Origin: a virus
DNA length: 20,630 bases
IMG/VR virus record: IMGVR_UViG_3300032731_001083
Location: 1 to 20,630 of that record
Reading direction: 5' to 3' (one strand)
Part shown: positions 14,079 through 19,963 of the stretch, piece by piece
Numbering within the stretch: position 1 is the stretch's first letter
Layout: every line of letters begins with the position of its first letter
Made by a program: the position numbers and the translations under genes
The notes under the pieces: model-generated
The model's input: the letters and a program-made list of their open reading frames with translations, nothing else
The model's database searches: none
Told to the model about the DNA's origin: nothing

Positions 14079-15910
14079 ATCAAACTCCCATCATTCCCCG
14101 TAAGTTTAATGCCCGCCCTCATAAGCCTATCCAGGGCAAGCAGGATGCCGATTATACCGTCGATCTTGCCTTGGCTGGTAGACTTGTCAGGCTTTGTCTT
14201 TCCAGCCGGTCCCTCGGTCACTGACACGTTATCAGCCATCCATCTCAAGATCGGATTGCCGCCATGGTTTAGGAAGTTGCCAAGTAAACGCTTTTCAATT
14301 TCCAACATCGGCCCGGCCATCGATTCGTAACCCATGCCACACGGAAACACTTTCGGCTTTTTTTCAGTTCCGCCAAGGCGTTTATCTAACTTCTGTGCAA
14401 ACTCATAGCCTTGAAATAAACGATCCACCGCGATTGAATCAATTTTAAACCGTGAAACATCTTTATAAATCTGCTCCCTAACAAAATCATAATCCATCGC
14501 ATCGCCCGGAGTGGTCAATAGGTAGCCTTCTTTCTCCCAGGCTTGGTATTGGTCGGCATATTTGTTTTGCTTGTCATACAGCTTCGCGCGCGGGCACCAG
14601 GCACGGATTAAGATATCAACCAGATCCGGTATTTTAAGATCCGGAAACAGCATCACCCACACGGTTAGGTCTGATACCGCCGATAAATCAATTCCACCGG
14701 TACACCGCCGGCCTTTTAATTTCGATTCGTCAACTTCCCGGATATAATTCCGGTCCCATAATTCAAGATCGATCCAGCGGGAAAATTGCTGTGTCCAGAT
14801 GTTCATTCGTTTCGTTAAAAAATTGTTCTGAGCACTGACGATCTCTTTTGCAACCTTGCATTTATCCCGGACATCCTCAATCTTTGTCATGTAGCCGGTC
14901 GGTCGCCCGTTTTCGTCAAGACTATTTGGCAAACCCGGTTCGTTTGTGCCACAAAGCCCCGGCATAGCTTTCGACCAATTCTTTTCATCGGCCCAGTCGT
15001 CTTCGACCGCACCTTTCTTGCCCGCTTCAGCTTCCTTGACAGATATCAGTTCCGGCCAATCTTTTTTAGTATCCAGCGTGTAAATGATCCCGAAAAACGA
15101 ATCATCCCGAAATGGGCTAGGGCCCGGATCAATAACGCCCTTTAAAATCTTTGTCAGATATTCGCGCCGGCTATAACAGATCCCGGATTGATCGAAGCCG
15201 GCGGTCGTGATAATTCCTACATGCGGCTGTAAACGTGCGCCGATTGAATCCACCACTAAATCATAAACCAGGGGTTTTGGATGCGCGTGTAATTCATCAA
15301 GACTGGCAAAATGAGTATCCGCCCCGTCCATCGATTTCGGATCGCTCGGAATAGCCTCACATTTCGACCATGTGGATTCAATCGATAGGTTATAAACCTT
15401 GTCAGACTTTGGATATTTAATTAACGGAGCAAATATTGATTTTTTTGTAAGGTTTTTAATATTTTCCCAAACTATTTTTGCCTGTTCGATCTTTACCGCG
15501 CAACAGTATACCTCCGCACCATACTCACCATCAGCGATGAAGAAATAAGCACCTAAGCCGCCTTCCCAGGTAGACTTGGCGCCCTTTCTCGCCATCTCGT
15601 TATACGACATCCGAAATCGGCGCGTTCCATCATTCTCGCGCTTCCACCCCGTGATACAAGACGTGATAAACTGATAATGCGGAGCAAGAACAAATTCTTT
15701 ATCTTTATAATCACGCCCCTTCCACAGCCTTAAATGAGAAAAGAACTTAAGCGCATGATTCGCTGCATCGTAATCGAAATACAATCCACGCTCATGGCCG
15801 TGCTCGAGGTCGTCAAGTTGCCGCTGACATGCCAGCTTGACCCATTTACAGGCAAGGATCTTGCCTGACAGAACGTCGTTTGCGTATCTGGTGGATGGAT
15901 GATCGGTCAT
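14075..15910 (-). CDS. terL: terminase large subunit (ATPase and nuclease)
   Basis: The 611-residue protein is the DNA-packaging motor. The N-terminal ATPase has an adenine-binding region (FVLAPHYQFITSCITGW, about 73-89), a Walker A-like loop ARKGAKST at 107-114 and a Walker B FASLDE at 201-206, with a coupling motif (IITTAGF, 233-239). The C-terminal RNase H-like nuclease shows GGIDLSAVSDLTVW (Asp408), SIAVDRLFQGYEF (Asp496) and KIDGIIGILLALDRL (Asp584), three acidic residues fit for two-metal cleavage. The length and motif order match the Terminase_1 family that pairs with P27-type small terminases. It translates DNA into proheads through the portal. Confidence 0.93.
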   Translation of the reverse strand: MTDHPSTRYANDVLSGKILACKWVKLACQRQLDDLEHGHERGLYFDYDAANHALKFFSHLRLWKGRDYKDKEFVLAPHYQFITSCITGWKRENDGTRRFRMSYNEMARKGAKSTWEGGLGAYFFIADGEYGAEVYCCAVKIEQAKIVWENIKNLTKKSIFAPLIKYPKSDKVYNLSIESTWSKCEAIPSDPKSMDGADTHFASLDELHAHPKPLVYDLVVDSIGARLQPHVGIITTAGFDQSGICYSRREYLTKILKGVIDPGPSPFRDDSFFGIIYTLDTKKDWPELISVKEAEAGKKGAVEDDWADEKNWSKAMPGLCGTNEPGLPNSLDENGRPTGYMTKIEDVRDKCKVAKEIVSAQNNFLTKRMNIWTQQFSRWIDLELWDRNYIREVDESKLKGRRCTGGIDLSAVSDLTVWVMLFPDLKIPDLVDILIRAWCPRAKLYDKQNKYADQYQAWEKEGYLLTTPGDAMDYDFVREQIYKDVSRFKIDSIAVDRLFQGYEFAQKLDKRLGGTEKKPKVFPCGMGYESMAGPMLEIEKRLLGNFLNHGGNPILRWMADNVSVTEGPAGKTKPDKSTSQGKIDGIIGILLALDRLMRAGIKLTGNDGSLI

Positions 15911-15966
15911 GAATTTAAAATCACTTTTAAAATCGTGATAATTATTTCAAGGATGAATAATTCCAT
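15907..15966 (-). CDS. possible 19-codon hydrophobic coupling ORF between small and large terminase
   Basis: This tiny ORF encodes MELFILEIIITILKVILNS. Its ATG overlaps the stop codon of the small terminase (TAATG) and its TGA overlaps the ATG of the large terminase (ATGA), so it bridges the 55-base gap exactly. The peptide would be a short hydrophobic helix. The double overlap suggests a role in translational coupling, but chance cannot be excluded at this length. Confidence 0.3.
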   Translation of the reverse strand: MELFILEIIITILKVILNS

Positions 15967-16514
15967 TATTTTTTCACCAACCTTGGCCCGCCGCGACCGT
16001 CCATAAATTCGGCAAGCGGATTTTTCTTTTCACCCTCCGGTCGCGTCTTAACCCCGGTCCTTGACGATGCGGTTAAACCGTATTGTTTTAATCCGTCCAT
16101 ACATCGGCGCCAAGCATCCGAAGCGATCTTAACTTGCGGATAGATTTTCCATGTCGTTTCATCCGGCTCGACGTGGACTTTTCCAAACTCATCAACCGAC
16201 ACCTTACCCTTTTTAATTTTCTGAATATAGGATTGACCATGCTCTTTAATAAACGCGCGCGCTTCCCGATATTCGGAATATGCATCAGCCATCAGTTCCA
16301 GCGCCTTCTTGTCAGCTTTGGTCAAGACCTTCATTTCGTCAAGAACGATACCAACCTCCTTGAAAAAATACTTGGCCGTCCCGTTCAGCCATCTCGGAGT
16401 TGACGGAATGCCGGTTTCCGGTTTCGGCTCTTTCTTGTTCGGCTTGCGCTTACCTGGATTGCCATGGAGCTTCTCAAGTGCACTTGGTTTTTTAGCTGGA
16501 CCTCGTTTTCCCAT
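15966..16514 (-). CDS. terS: terminase small subunit, P27 family
   Basis: The 182-residue protein starts MGKRGPAKKPSALEKLHGNPGKRKPN, the signature N-terminus of P27/Terminase_4 small terminases (RGPxPKPxxLxxLxGNPGKR). EPKPETGIPSTPRWL follows at about 30-44, then a helical body with TKADKKALELMADAYSEYREA. It recognises the packaging start site on the phage concatemer and recruits the large subunit. The unusually Lys-rich and Pro-rich flexible N- and C-termini are normal for this family. It starts three bases after the stop of the HNH-like gene. Confidence 0.9.
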   Translation of the reverse strand: MGKRGPAKKPSALEKLHGNPGKRKPNKKEPKPETGIPSTPRWLNGTAKYFFKEVGIVLDEMKVLTKADKKALELMADAYSEYREARAFIKEHGQSYIQKIKKGKVSVDEFGKVHVEPDETTWKIYPQVKIASDAWRRCMDGLKQYGLTASSRTGVKTRPEGEKKNPLAEFMDGRGGPRLVKK

Positions 16515-16517
16515 TTT

Positions 16518-17144
16518 TTATCCAATCATTAATTTTGGTTGAAAGTGTTTTGAAAGTTTGGCATGTTTAATTTGATTTTCATTTGCCCATAAGGGACGCA
16601 AATTCTTCAAAGCCCAACACCTTTTAAAATCTTCATGTTCCGGCTTTGTGAAATTAAAAGCTGATATCGGTATATCATGGTCAATATGCCATTCTCCGTA
16701 ATTTTCCCAGGACATACCCGGTTGAAATTGCTTTTCAAGATGGAGTTTTAATTCGTCAACACCATACCCAATAAGCTCTTTCCATTTTCTATAATTTTTA
16801 GTCCCGTTTAATGAATGGTGGATACTGCGACGCATATTTCTATTGAGCTTAAATTTAGGATCATTTTTAGCCGCGTTTCTTTCAAGTATATTCCTTCGTT
16901 CTTTTTTGGTAAGAATCGATCCTTTATTTTTTGTAACAGTCTCTTTTATTTTGGCACATTCTCTTGAACAACACTTTTGCCTCCTATAACTTGGAACAAA
17001 ATTTTCAAGACAAACAGCGCATACTTTTTCTTTCCATCTATATTCGAGCCTTGTTGATAAATGAAAACAAGTATTGGTACAAAATTTTTGTTTTGATCCA
17101 TATGCATCGTAACATATAAAACACTGTTCGCATTGTTTTATCAT
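16518..17144 (-). CDS. HNH-like endonuclease with zinc-knuckle N-terminus
   Basis: The start is set at the ATG at 17144, with AGGAG five bases upstream; the longer frame to 17213 has no such site and reads GC-rich leader sequence. The 208-residue protein has several Cys pairs at its N-terminus (CEQCFICYD, CTNTC, CAVCLENF, CCSREC), likely zinc knuckles. A distinctive C-terminal nuclease motif is GEWHIDHDIPISAFNF, followed by the late NLRPLWANENQIKHAK. This WHIDH...NLxPLW layout is an HNH variant common in phage genomes. Being AT-rich next to a GC-rich leader and lying beside the small terminase, it may be a free-standing homing-type nuclease or a packaging-site nuclease. Confidence 0.8.
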   Translation of the reverse strand: MIKQCEQCFICYDAYGSKQKFCTNTCFHLSTRLEYRWKEKVCAVCLENFVPSYRRQKCCSRECAKIKETVTKNKGSILTKKERRNILERNAAKNDPKFKLNRNMRRSIHHSLNGTKNYRKWKELIGYGVDELKLHLEKQFQPGMSWENYGEWHIDHDIPISAFNFTKPEHEDFKRCWALKNLRPLWANENQIKHAKLSKHFQPKLMIG

Positions 17145-17242
17145 AATTCTCCTAAAAAATCCAAAACTTGCGGCCCTAGCTCTTTCCCTGCTGCCCGGTC
17201 TACGCCATGGCACCCCAAAACAATTTCGACCCGCCCCCTGTC
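17145..17242. other. GC-rich intergenic segment upstream of the packaging genes
   Basis: Ninety-eight bases separate the 133-residue gene from the HNH-like gene and are clearly richer in G on the minus strand than either neighbour. They contain the palindrome GCCATGGC at about 17206-17213. The frame of the upstream gene continues open past its TAA for 33 codons to a TGA overlapping the HNH start, but without a credible start codon. In many cos phages the cohesive-end site lies in this region beside the HNH and small-terminase genes, so a cos site is possible but unproven. Confidence 0.3.
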
Positions 17243-17644
17243 TTAACTATTCCAGATATCATTCAACTCTTTAACTTTTTGGGATAACATCATGTGCCAT
17301 GTCGATAATCCTGGGTGTGGATCATTCAACAACTCCGACAAACCATTAACAGCATCTTTAAAGTCATTAAGACCAGCAGATCTTTGACGTATCGGTGGTT
17401 CATCCTTCGGTGGGCAATGGGCGTTATCCTCCAAAGCCTCGATACGCTTCAACAGCGCATGTAGTGTAAATTTATCTATATCAGTCTTCGGTTGTCTCAA
17501 TAGTTCCGTTGAAATGCGTTGTTTAATTTCAATCTCAGCATCCTCAAACTTAACCCATTCACCTTGATCGGTTTCAGTTGGAACGATATCCATCCTATCA
17601 TAGTTCCCATTATTGATAACTTTGACCATCTCATACCTTTTCAT
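17243..17644 (-). CDS. hypothetical phage protein with two conserved-looking segments
   Basis: The start at 17644 (MKRYEMVKVINNG) is preferred because GGGAG lies eight bases upstream; the ATG at 17671 has no such site. The 133-residue product has an N-terminal strand region, a central helix LHALLKRIEALEDNA, and a C-terminal LNDFKDAVNGLSELLNDPHPGLSTWHMML. The latter 'LLxDPxPGLxTW' segment looks like a recurring motif of small phage proteins, but I cannot attach a function. It overlaps the HNH gene upstream by 14 bases. Confidence 0.6.
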   Translation of the reverse strand: MKRYEMVKVINNGNYDRMDIVPTETDQGEWVKFEDAEIEIKQRISTELLRQPKTDIDKFTLHALLKRIEALEDNAHCPPKDEPPIRQRSAGLNDFKDAVNGLSELLNDPHPGLSTWHMMLSQKVKELNDIWNS

Positions 17645-17969
17645 CAATCTTTCTCCCTTCCACAATATCATGGCAATTATCAGACAATGACATTAGGTTG
17701 CTCATCACCAGCCTTAACTCAGGATGTGTCTCAACCGGCTTGATATGATGCACCATTTCAGCCGCTTCTGTTTTGCCCTGCTCAAGACAACGTTCACACA
17801 GCGGATCATTCGCTAACTTAACTTTTCGGATAAACTGCCATCGCCTATCATATCCCCTGGAAGAAGCTGAGCCACGTCGCTTATCGTATTCTTTATCCTC
17901 CGGATGATCGGGACATGGTTGAGCGTTACCGCATCCTCTATTTCGGCATGGTCGGTTTATTGTTGGCAT
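17631..17969 (-). CDS. HNH endonuclease of the packaging type
   Basis: The 112-residue protein is a compact HNH nuclease. It shows SSRGYDRRWQFIRKVKLANDPLCERC (36-61), the catalytic VHHIKP (His74-His75), HPELRLVMSNLMSL with Asn91, and CHD (Cys99-His100). Members like HK97 gp74 are needed for efficient terminase action in cos phages. The zinc site is usually formed by two CxxC pairs, but here the first Cys of the second pair is Ser96 (SLSDNC instead of SLCxxC), so metal binding may be altered. An extra N-terminal Cys cluster (CRNRGCGNAQPC, 8-19) is also present. The ATG overlaps the upstream stop as TAATG. Confidence 0.85.
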   Translation of the reverse strand: MPTINRPCRNRGCGNAQPCPDHPEDKEYDKRRGSASSRGYDRRWQFIRKVKLANDPLCERCLEQGKTEAAEMVHHIKPVETHPELRLVMSNLMSLSDNCHDIVEGRKIDEKV

Positions 17970-18145
17970 TACGATTCAACCTCTATTTTTAATTTTCGGT
18001 TTGAAGTTATCGCCATTTTCATAATTTCAAAAATATATTGATCACCATCAATGGTGGATCCTTTTGAGATTTCGCCATTATTAAAATCTTCAAGATTGAG
18101 ACATTGCCATCTTAACCAGTTCCAAAACATTCCCGAATATTTCAT
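17969..18145 (-). CDS. hypothetical 58-residue protein
   Basis: This ORF starts at an ATG with AAGGGG eight bases upstream and its stop overlaps the HNH start (TAATG). The protein begins MKYSGMFWNWLRWQCLNLED and ends KLKIEVES. It is Trp-rich at the N-terminus (three Trp within twelve residues of each other). No domain is recognised. The ribosome-binding site and coupling make it a convincing gene despite its size. Confidence 0.65.
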   Translation of the reverse strand: MKYSGMFWNWLRWQCLNLEDFNNGEISKGSTIDGDQYIFEIMKMAITSNRKLKIEVES

Positions 18146-18207
18146 TTTAAGTTTCCCCTTTAGAGACTATAGATAATATTATAATATATACCTTTTCTTT
18201 TAGGCAT

Positions 18208-18240
18208 CTGTCTCTGTCTCTGTCTCTGTCTCTGTCTCTG
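18208..18240. repeat. CTGTCT hexanucleotide microsatellite (5.5 copies)
   Basis: The plus strand reads (CTGTCT)x5 plus CTG. On the minus strand one frame encodes alternating Glu-Thr (GAG ACA). The unit is a multiple of three, so copy changes alter length but not frame. It lies just beyond the present stop codon of the ORF at 18246-18554 and would be its C-terminal tail if that ORF were in the other frame. Confidence 0.9.
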
Positions 18241-18245
18241 GTGCA

Positions 18246-18554
18246 TCATCTGCTTGCGGATGCTTGCGGATGCTTGCATTCTTTCAATAAACCCTTATTT
18301 ATCAAAAGGTTAAGATCCTCTTGTTCTATACCATCATCCCTTAGTCGATATTTTAGTTCATCAATGTTATTTGGAACAAATCCGTCATATTCAGAAGCAA
18401 TAACCCATAATTGCATAAGCAAGCCTCTGCTTGCACATGATAGCGACGTAAAACACCTGTCGTTTAATATTTTAACATGAAGCTTTATCCATGGCGGACA
18501 CCTGTTTTTATAGTGTTGATATTCTTCCCAATTTTTGACTTTAAGGGTTTTCAT
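18246..18554 (-). CDS. phage replication-protein-like ORF, C-terminus shifted by a 10-bp repeat
   Basis: The 102-residue product (MKTLKVKNWEEYQHYKNRCPPWIKLH) matches the N-terminal winged-helix type domain of phage replisome-organiser-like proteins, with ASRGLLMQLWVIASEYDGFVPN (about 42-63) and LNLLINKGLLKEC (about 81-93). The current frame ends abruptly as KHPQASASR at a TGA. Just before that stop is a 10-bp tandem repeat (18251-18277). Removing one unit, or adding two, would join the frame to one reading ADDAPETETETETETDA and ending at 18200. Glu-Thr tails are common in this family as I remember it. The ORF is therefore either truncated by slippage or switchable. ATGA couples it to the upstream HNH gene. 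Confidence 0.7.
   Translation of the reverse strand: MKTLKVKNWEEYQHYKNRCPPWIKLHVKILNDRCFTSLSCASRGLLMQLWVIASEYDGFVPNNIDELKYRLRDDGIEQEDLNLLINKGLLKECKHPQASASR
18251..18277. repeat. 10-bp tandem repeat that sets the reading frame
   Basis: TGCTTGCGGA occurs twice in tandem followed by a third partial copy TGCTTGC (2.7 copies). As ten is not a multiple of three, each gain or loss of a unit changes the frame of the replication-like ORF that crosses it. This is the architecture of slipped-strand contingency loci. Confidence 0.85.
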
Positions 18555-18844
18555 AGTTTAACCTCTTGGGAAGAATGACAACCCTCACAACAGAGCTTTA
18601 AATTTGATAAATCGTTTTGCCCGCCTCTTGAAATAGAAACAACATGGTGAACATTCCCAACCCTGTCAGAAAAACAATAAATCAATGGTTTAAAATAAAC
18701 TACATTATCGCCGCATATGGTACATGTAAAGTTATCGCGTTTAAAAACTTTTTCTCGAGTATGGTAATCAATCGGACGCGCCCTTTTGAGAATGGCACCA
18801 TTTGGAAAGCAAAAAAAATCAGCTCTTAATTTTACCTTGCTCAT
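18551..18844 (-). CDS. HNH endonuclease
   Basis: The start is placed at the ATG at 18844 (MSKVKLRADFF), with AAGG six bases upstream; the track from 18862 would begin inside the terminator-like hairpin. The 97-residue protein contains KVFKRDNFTCTICGDN (zinc knuckle CTIC), VHHVVSISRGGQNDLSNLKLCCEGCHSSQ, giving the His-His, Asn and His of the HNH motif with a second CEGC knuckle intact. It is a metal-dependent nuclease of the homing or phage-packaging type. It overlaps the next gene by four bases and lies downstream of a structured leader. Confidence 0.85.
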   Translation of the reverse strand: MSKVKLRADFFCFPNGAILKRARPIDYHTREKVFKRDNFTCTICGDNVVYFKPLIYCFSDRVGNVHHVVSISRGGQNDLSNLKLCCEGCHSSQEVKL

Positions 18845-18862
18845 AATAGACCTTAAAAACAC

Positions 18863-18928
18863 AAAAGCCCGTCCAACAGGGATACAGGCCCCAGACGCAA
18901 GGGTGCGCCTGTTGTTAGACGGGCTTTT
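18863..18928 (-). terminator. long stem-loop in the HNH leader, terminator-like or small RNA
   Basis: AAAAGCCCGTC (18863-18873) pairs with GACGGGCTTTT (18918-18928), and the adjoining CAACAGG (18874-18880) pairs with CCTGTTG (18908-18914). This gives an 18-bp stem with a three-base bulge. The loop holds a further CGCA/TGCG mini-hairpin. CAGGC at 18885-18889 can instead pair with GCCTG at 18907-18911, offering an alternative fold. On the minus strand the stem ends TTTTGTGTTTTT, a broken T run. It lies about 20 bases before the HNH start, so it may attenuate that gene or end a short RNA. Confidence 0.7.
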
Positions 18929-18976
18929 CTATATTTAAAGATTATTATTTGAGATCCTGTATATCCCATACTGAAA

Positions 18977-19005
18977 CACATATCACCACTTTTAAAGATT
19001 GTCAA
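18977..19005 (-). promoter_or_regulatory. putative leftward promoter upstream of the structured leader
   Basis: On the minus strand TTGACA (19005-19000) is followed after 17 bases by TATGTG (18982-18977), a weak -10 box. A transcript would start near 18970 and run into the stem-loop at 18863-18928. The element from here to about 18959 is homologous to the one at 19849-19893, sharing AAAAGTGGTG, a GTTTTC/GTTTC word and GTATGRGATAT. GTATATCCCATAC at 18959-18971 is itself a short inverted repeat. Confidence 0.5.
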
Positions 19006-19024
19006 GCCCGACCCCCTCCCCCCA

Positions 19025-19183
19025 CTATTTTTTAAGATCCTTTTCCTCGACATCCTCACCAGGGCAATCCTCTGGAAAACCATCCCCTTCACATCGGCCC
19101 GCAGGCCCTTCGGGATGATTACAATAATCACCCGGCAACAGGTATGGACATAAAAACCGTTTGTTAACCATGAATTTTTTCAA
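19025..19183 (-). CDS. Cys-rich small protein
   Basis: A TTG at 19183 has AGGGAG eight bases upstream and gives 52 residues; an ATG at 19171 would give 48. The product has four Cys spaced unevenly (LCPYLLPGDYC, RCEGDG, EDCPGED) with Pro and Gly between them, as in small metal-binding or disulphide-stabilised proteins, and an acidic then basic tail (DVEEKDLKK). It lies 12 bases after the lipoprotein gene. The overlapping frame at 18853-19131 is judged a shadow. Confidence 0.6.
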   Translation of the reverse strand: MKKFMVNKRFLCPYLLPGDYCNHPEGPAGRCEGDGFPEDCPGEDVEEKDLKK

Positions 19184-19195
19184 TATTCGATCTCC

Positions 19196-19534
19196 CTATT
19201 CACAAAGCGTATCCGGATTAACAATATCCCGATTTTCCCAATTCAGCAAATGCATAAGCTCATGGCCCAGGATTGCCTGATTAACGATGATCTGGCCCTT
19301 GTGCCGATACCCGATCACATAAATGTCCCCACCGCTCGCACAGCCAACCGCAGCCGGTCCACACGGCATATCTTGAGTACCTGGAACAATATGAATCATG
19401 ACCCGAATTGGTATCATGATATTTTCATCGATTCGCTCAAGCCCGGATACCGAATGCTGGAATGATTTATAGCCATCTTTGATATCGGTAGCCATGCAGC
19501 CGGTTAGGATTATTAGGATTAAAAAGTATTTCAT
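19196..19534 (-). CDS. lipoprotein with an HExxH metallopeptidase-like motif
   Basis: The 112-residue product starts MKYFLILIILTGC, a signal sequence with lipobox LTG-C, so it should be lipidated at Cys13 and face the periplasm. Near the C-terminus is GHELMHLLNWENRD: HELMH matches the zinc-binding HExxH signature with preceding hydrophobic VNQAIL, as in metzincin-like and other small metallopeptidases. Cys residues in CGPAAVGC may form a disulphide. The start at 19534 is supported by AGGTGG five bases upstream; the GTG at 19543 is not. It starts two bases after the stop of the preceding membrane protein. Activity is not proven. Confidence 0.7.
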   Translation of the reverse strand: MKYFLILIILTGCMATDIKDGYKSFQHSVSGLERIDENIMIPIRVMIHIVPGTQDMPCGPAAVGCASGGDIYVIGYRHKGQIIVNQAILGHELMHLLNWENRDIVNPDTLCE

Positions 19535-19536
19535 AA

Positions 19537-19821
19537 TTACCACCTGTCAATCCATGCCCGTTTTGCCGGTGAAAAGGGATGAACCCTAAAAGAGAATGAT
19601 TTCATTATTACTGGGGGATCGATTTTGTCAAACCAGATTCCACCGTCCTCACCCCACCAGCCGGCTAAAGGAATGACCCAATATTCACCATTAACCTTAA
19701 TCCCAACACTGACCCCGGGTTCATCAAACAACGGCATAGGCGGCTTCAAAAACCCGTTGAGTACAATAACCGAAACGATCAAACAGACAATTAACAAATA
19801 AACTGCAATTCGTTCTTTCAT
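19537..19821 (-). CDS. membrane-anchored protein of unknown function
   Basis: The 94-residue protein has an N-terminal hydrophobic helix (AVYLLIVCLIVSVIVLNGF, about residues 6-24) after a short charged start, with no clear cleavage site. It is probably an inner-membrane anchor with a periplasmic domain. That domain is rich in Pro and aromatic residues (WVIPLAGWWGEDGGIWF, RVHPFSPAKRAWIDRW). It is the first gene of the leftward transcript and is adjacent to the HELMH lipoprotein. A pair of envelope proteins encoded beside an early control region resembles lysogenic-conversion or exclusion genes, which is only inference. Confidence 0.65.
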   Translation of the reverse strand: MKERIAVYLLIVCLIVSVIVLNGFLKPPMPLFDEPGVSVGIKVNGEYWVIPLAGWWGEDGGIWFDKIDPPVIMKSFSFRVHPFSPAKRAWIDRW

Positions 19822-19864
19822 ATCAACACCCCATTTTTAAAGTTAAAAGATATCTCATACGTGA

Positions 19865-19893
19865 AAACTATCACACCACTTTTTTAATGTCAA
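19865..19893 (-). promoter_or_regulatory. leftward promoter of the divergent control region
   Basis: TTGACA (19893-19888, minus strand) is followed after 17 bases by TAGTTT (19870-19865), a weak -10. It would drive the membrane-protein gene starting at 19821. The sequence downstream (to 19849) is homologous to the element near 18959-19005. The weak -10 suggests activation or tight control. Confidence 0.5.
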
Positions 19894-19927
19894 GTGAAAA
19901 AATACACAAAAAAAATAAAAAAAAGAC

Positions 19928-19956
19928 TTGACAAGGGTTTTAACCTTGTGTATATT
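19928..19956 (+). promoter_or_regulatory. rightward promoter with overlapping operator
   Basis: TTGACA (19928-19933), a 17-base spacer and TATATT (19951-19956) form a near-consensus sigma70 promoter, preceded by an A-rich tract like an UP element. The spacer holds an inverted repeat, ACAAGG...CCTTGT (19931-19949), so a dimeric repressor could block the promoter. The start of transcription would be about 19963, one base before the ATG at 19964. Confidence 0.75.
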
Positions 19957-19963
19957 GTCACTC

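Noticed and set aside
14075-15910. Atypical Walker A in the large terminase as a defect
   Set aside because: ARKGAKST-type loops are normal in this terminase family, so it is not a sign of inactivation.
17141-17242. Possible small gene reading RVEIVLGCHGVDRAAGKEL...
   Set aside because: It is in frame with the upstream gene after its TAA and has only a TTG in poor context; kept only as an observation in the gap.
18146-18199. AT-rich TATAAT-like sequence as a promoter
   Set aside because: A -10-like TATAAT and short palindrome are visible on the minus strand, but no -35 box lies at a fitting distance.
18208-18277. Repeats resembling a CRISPR or regulatory array
   Set aside because: Units of 6 and 10 bp without spacers are simple tandem repeats, not a CRISPR array.
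18853-19131. 92-residue minus-strand ORF
   Set aside because: It reads through the promoter at 18977-19005 and the whole stem-loop at 18863-18928. It overlaps in another frame the better-supported Cys-rich gene at 19025-19183.
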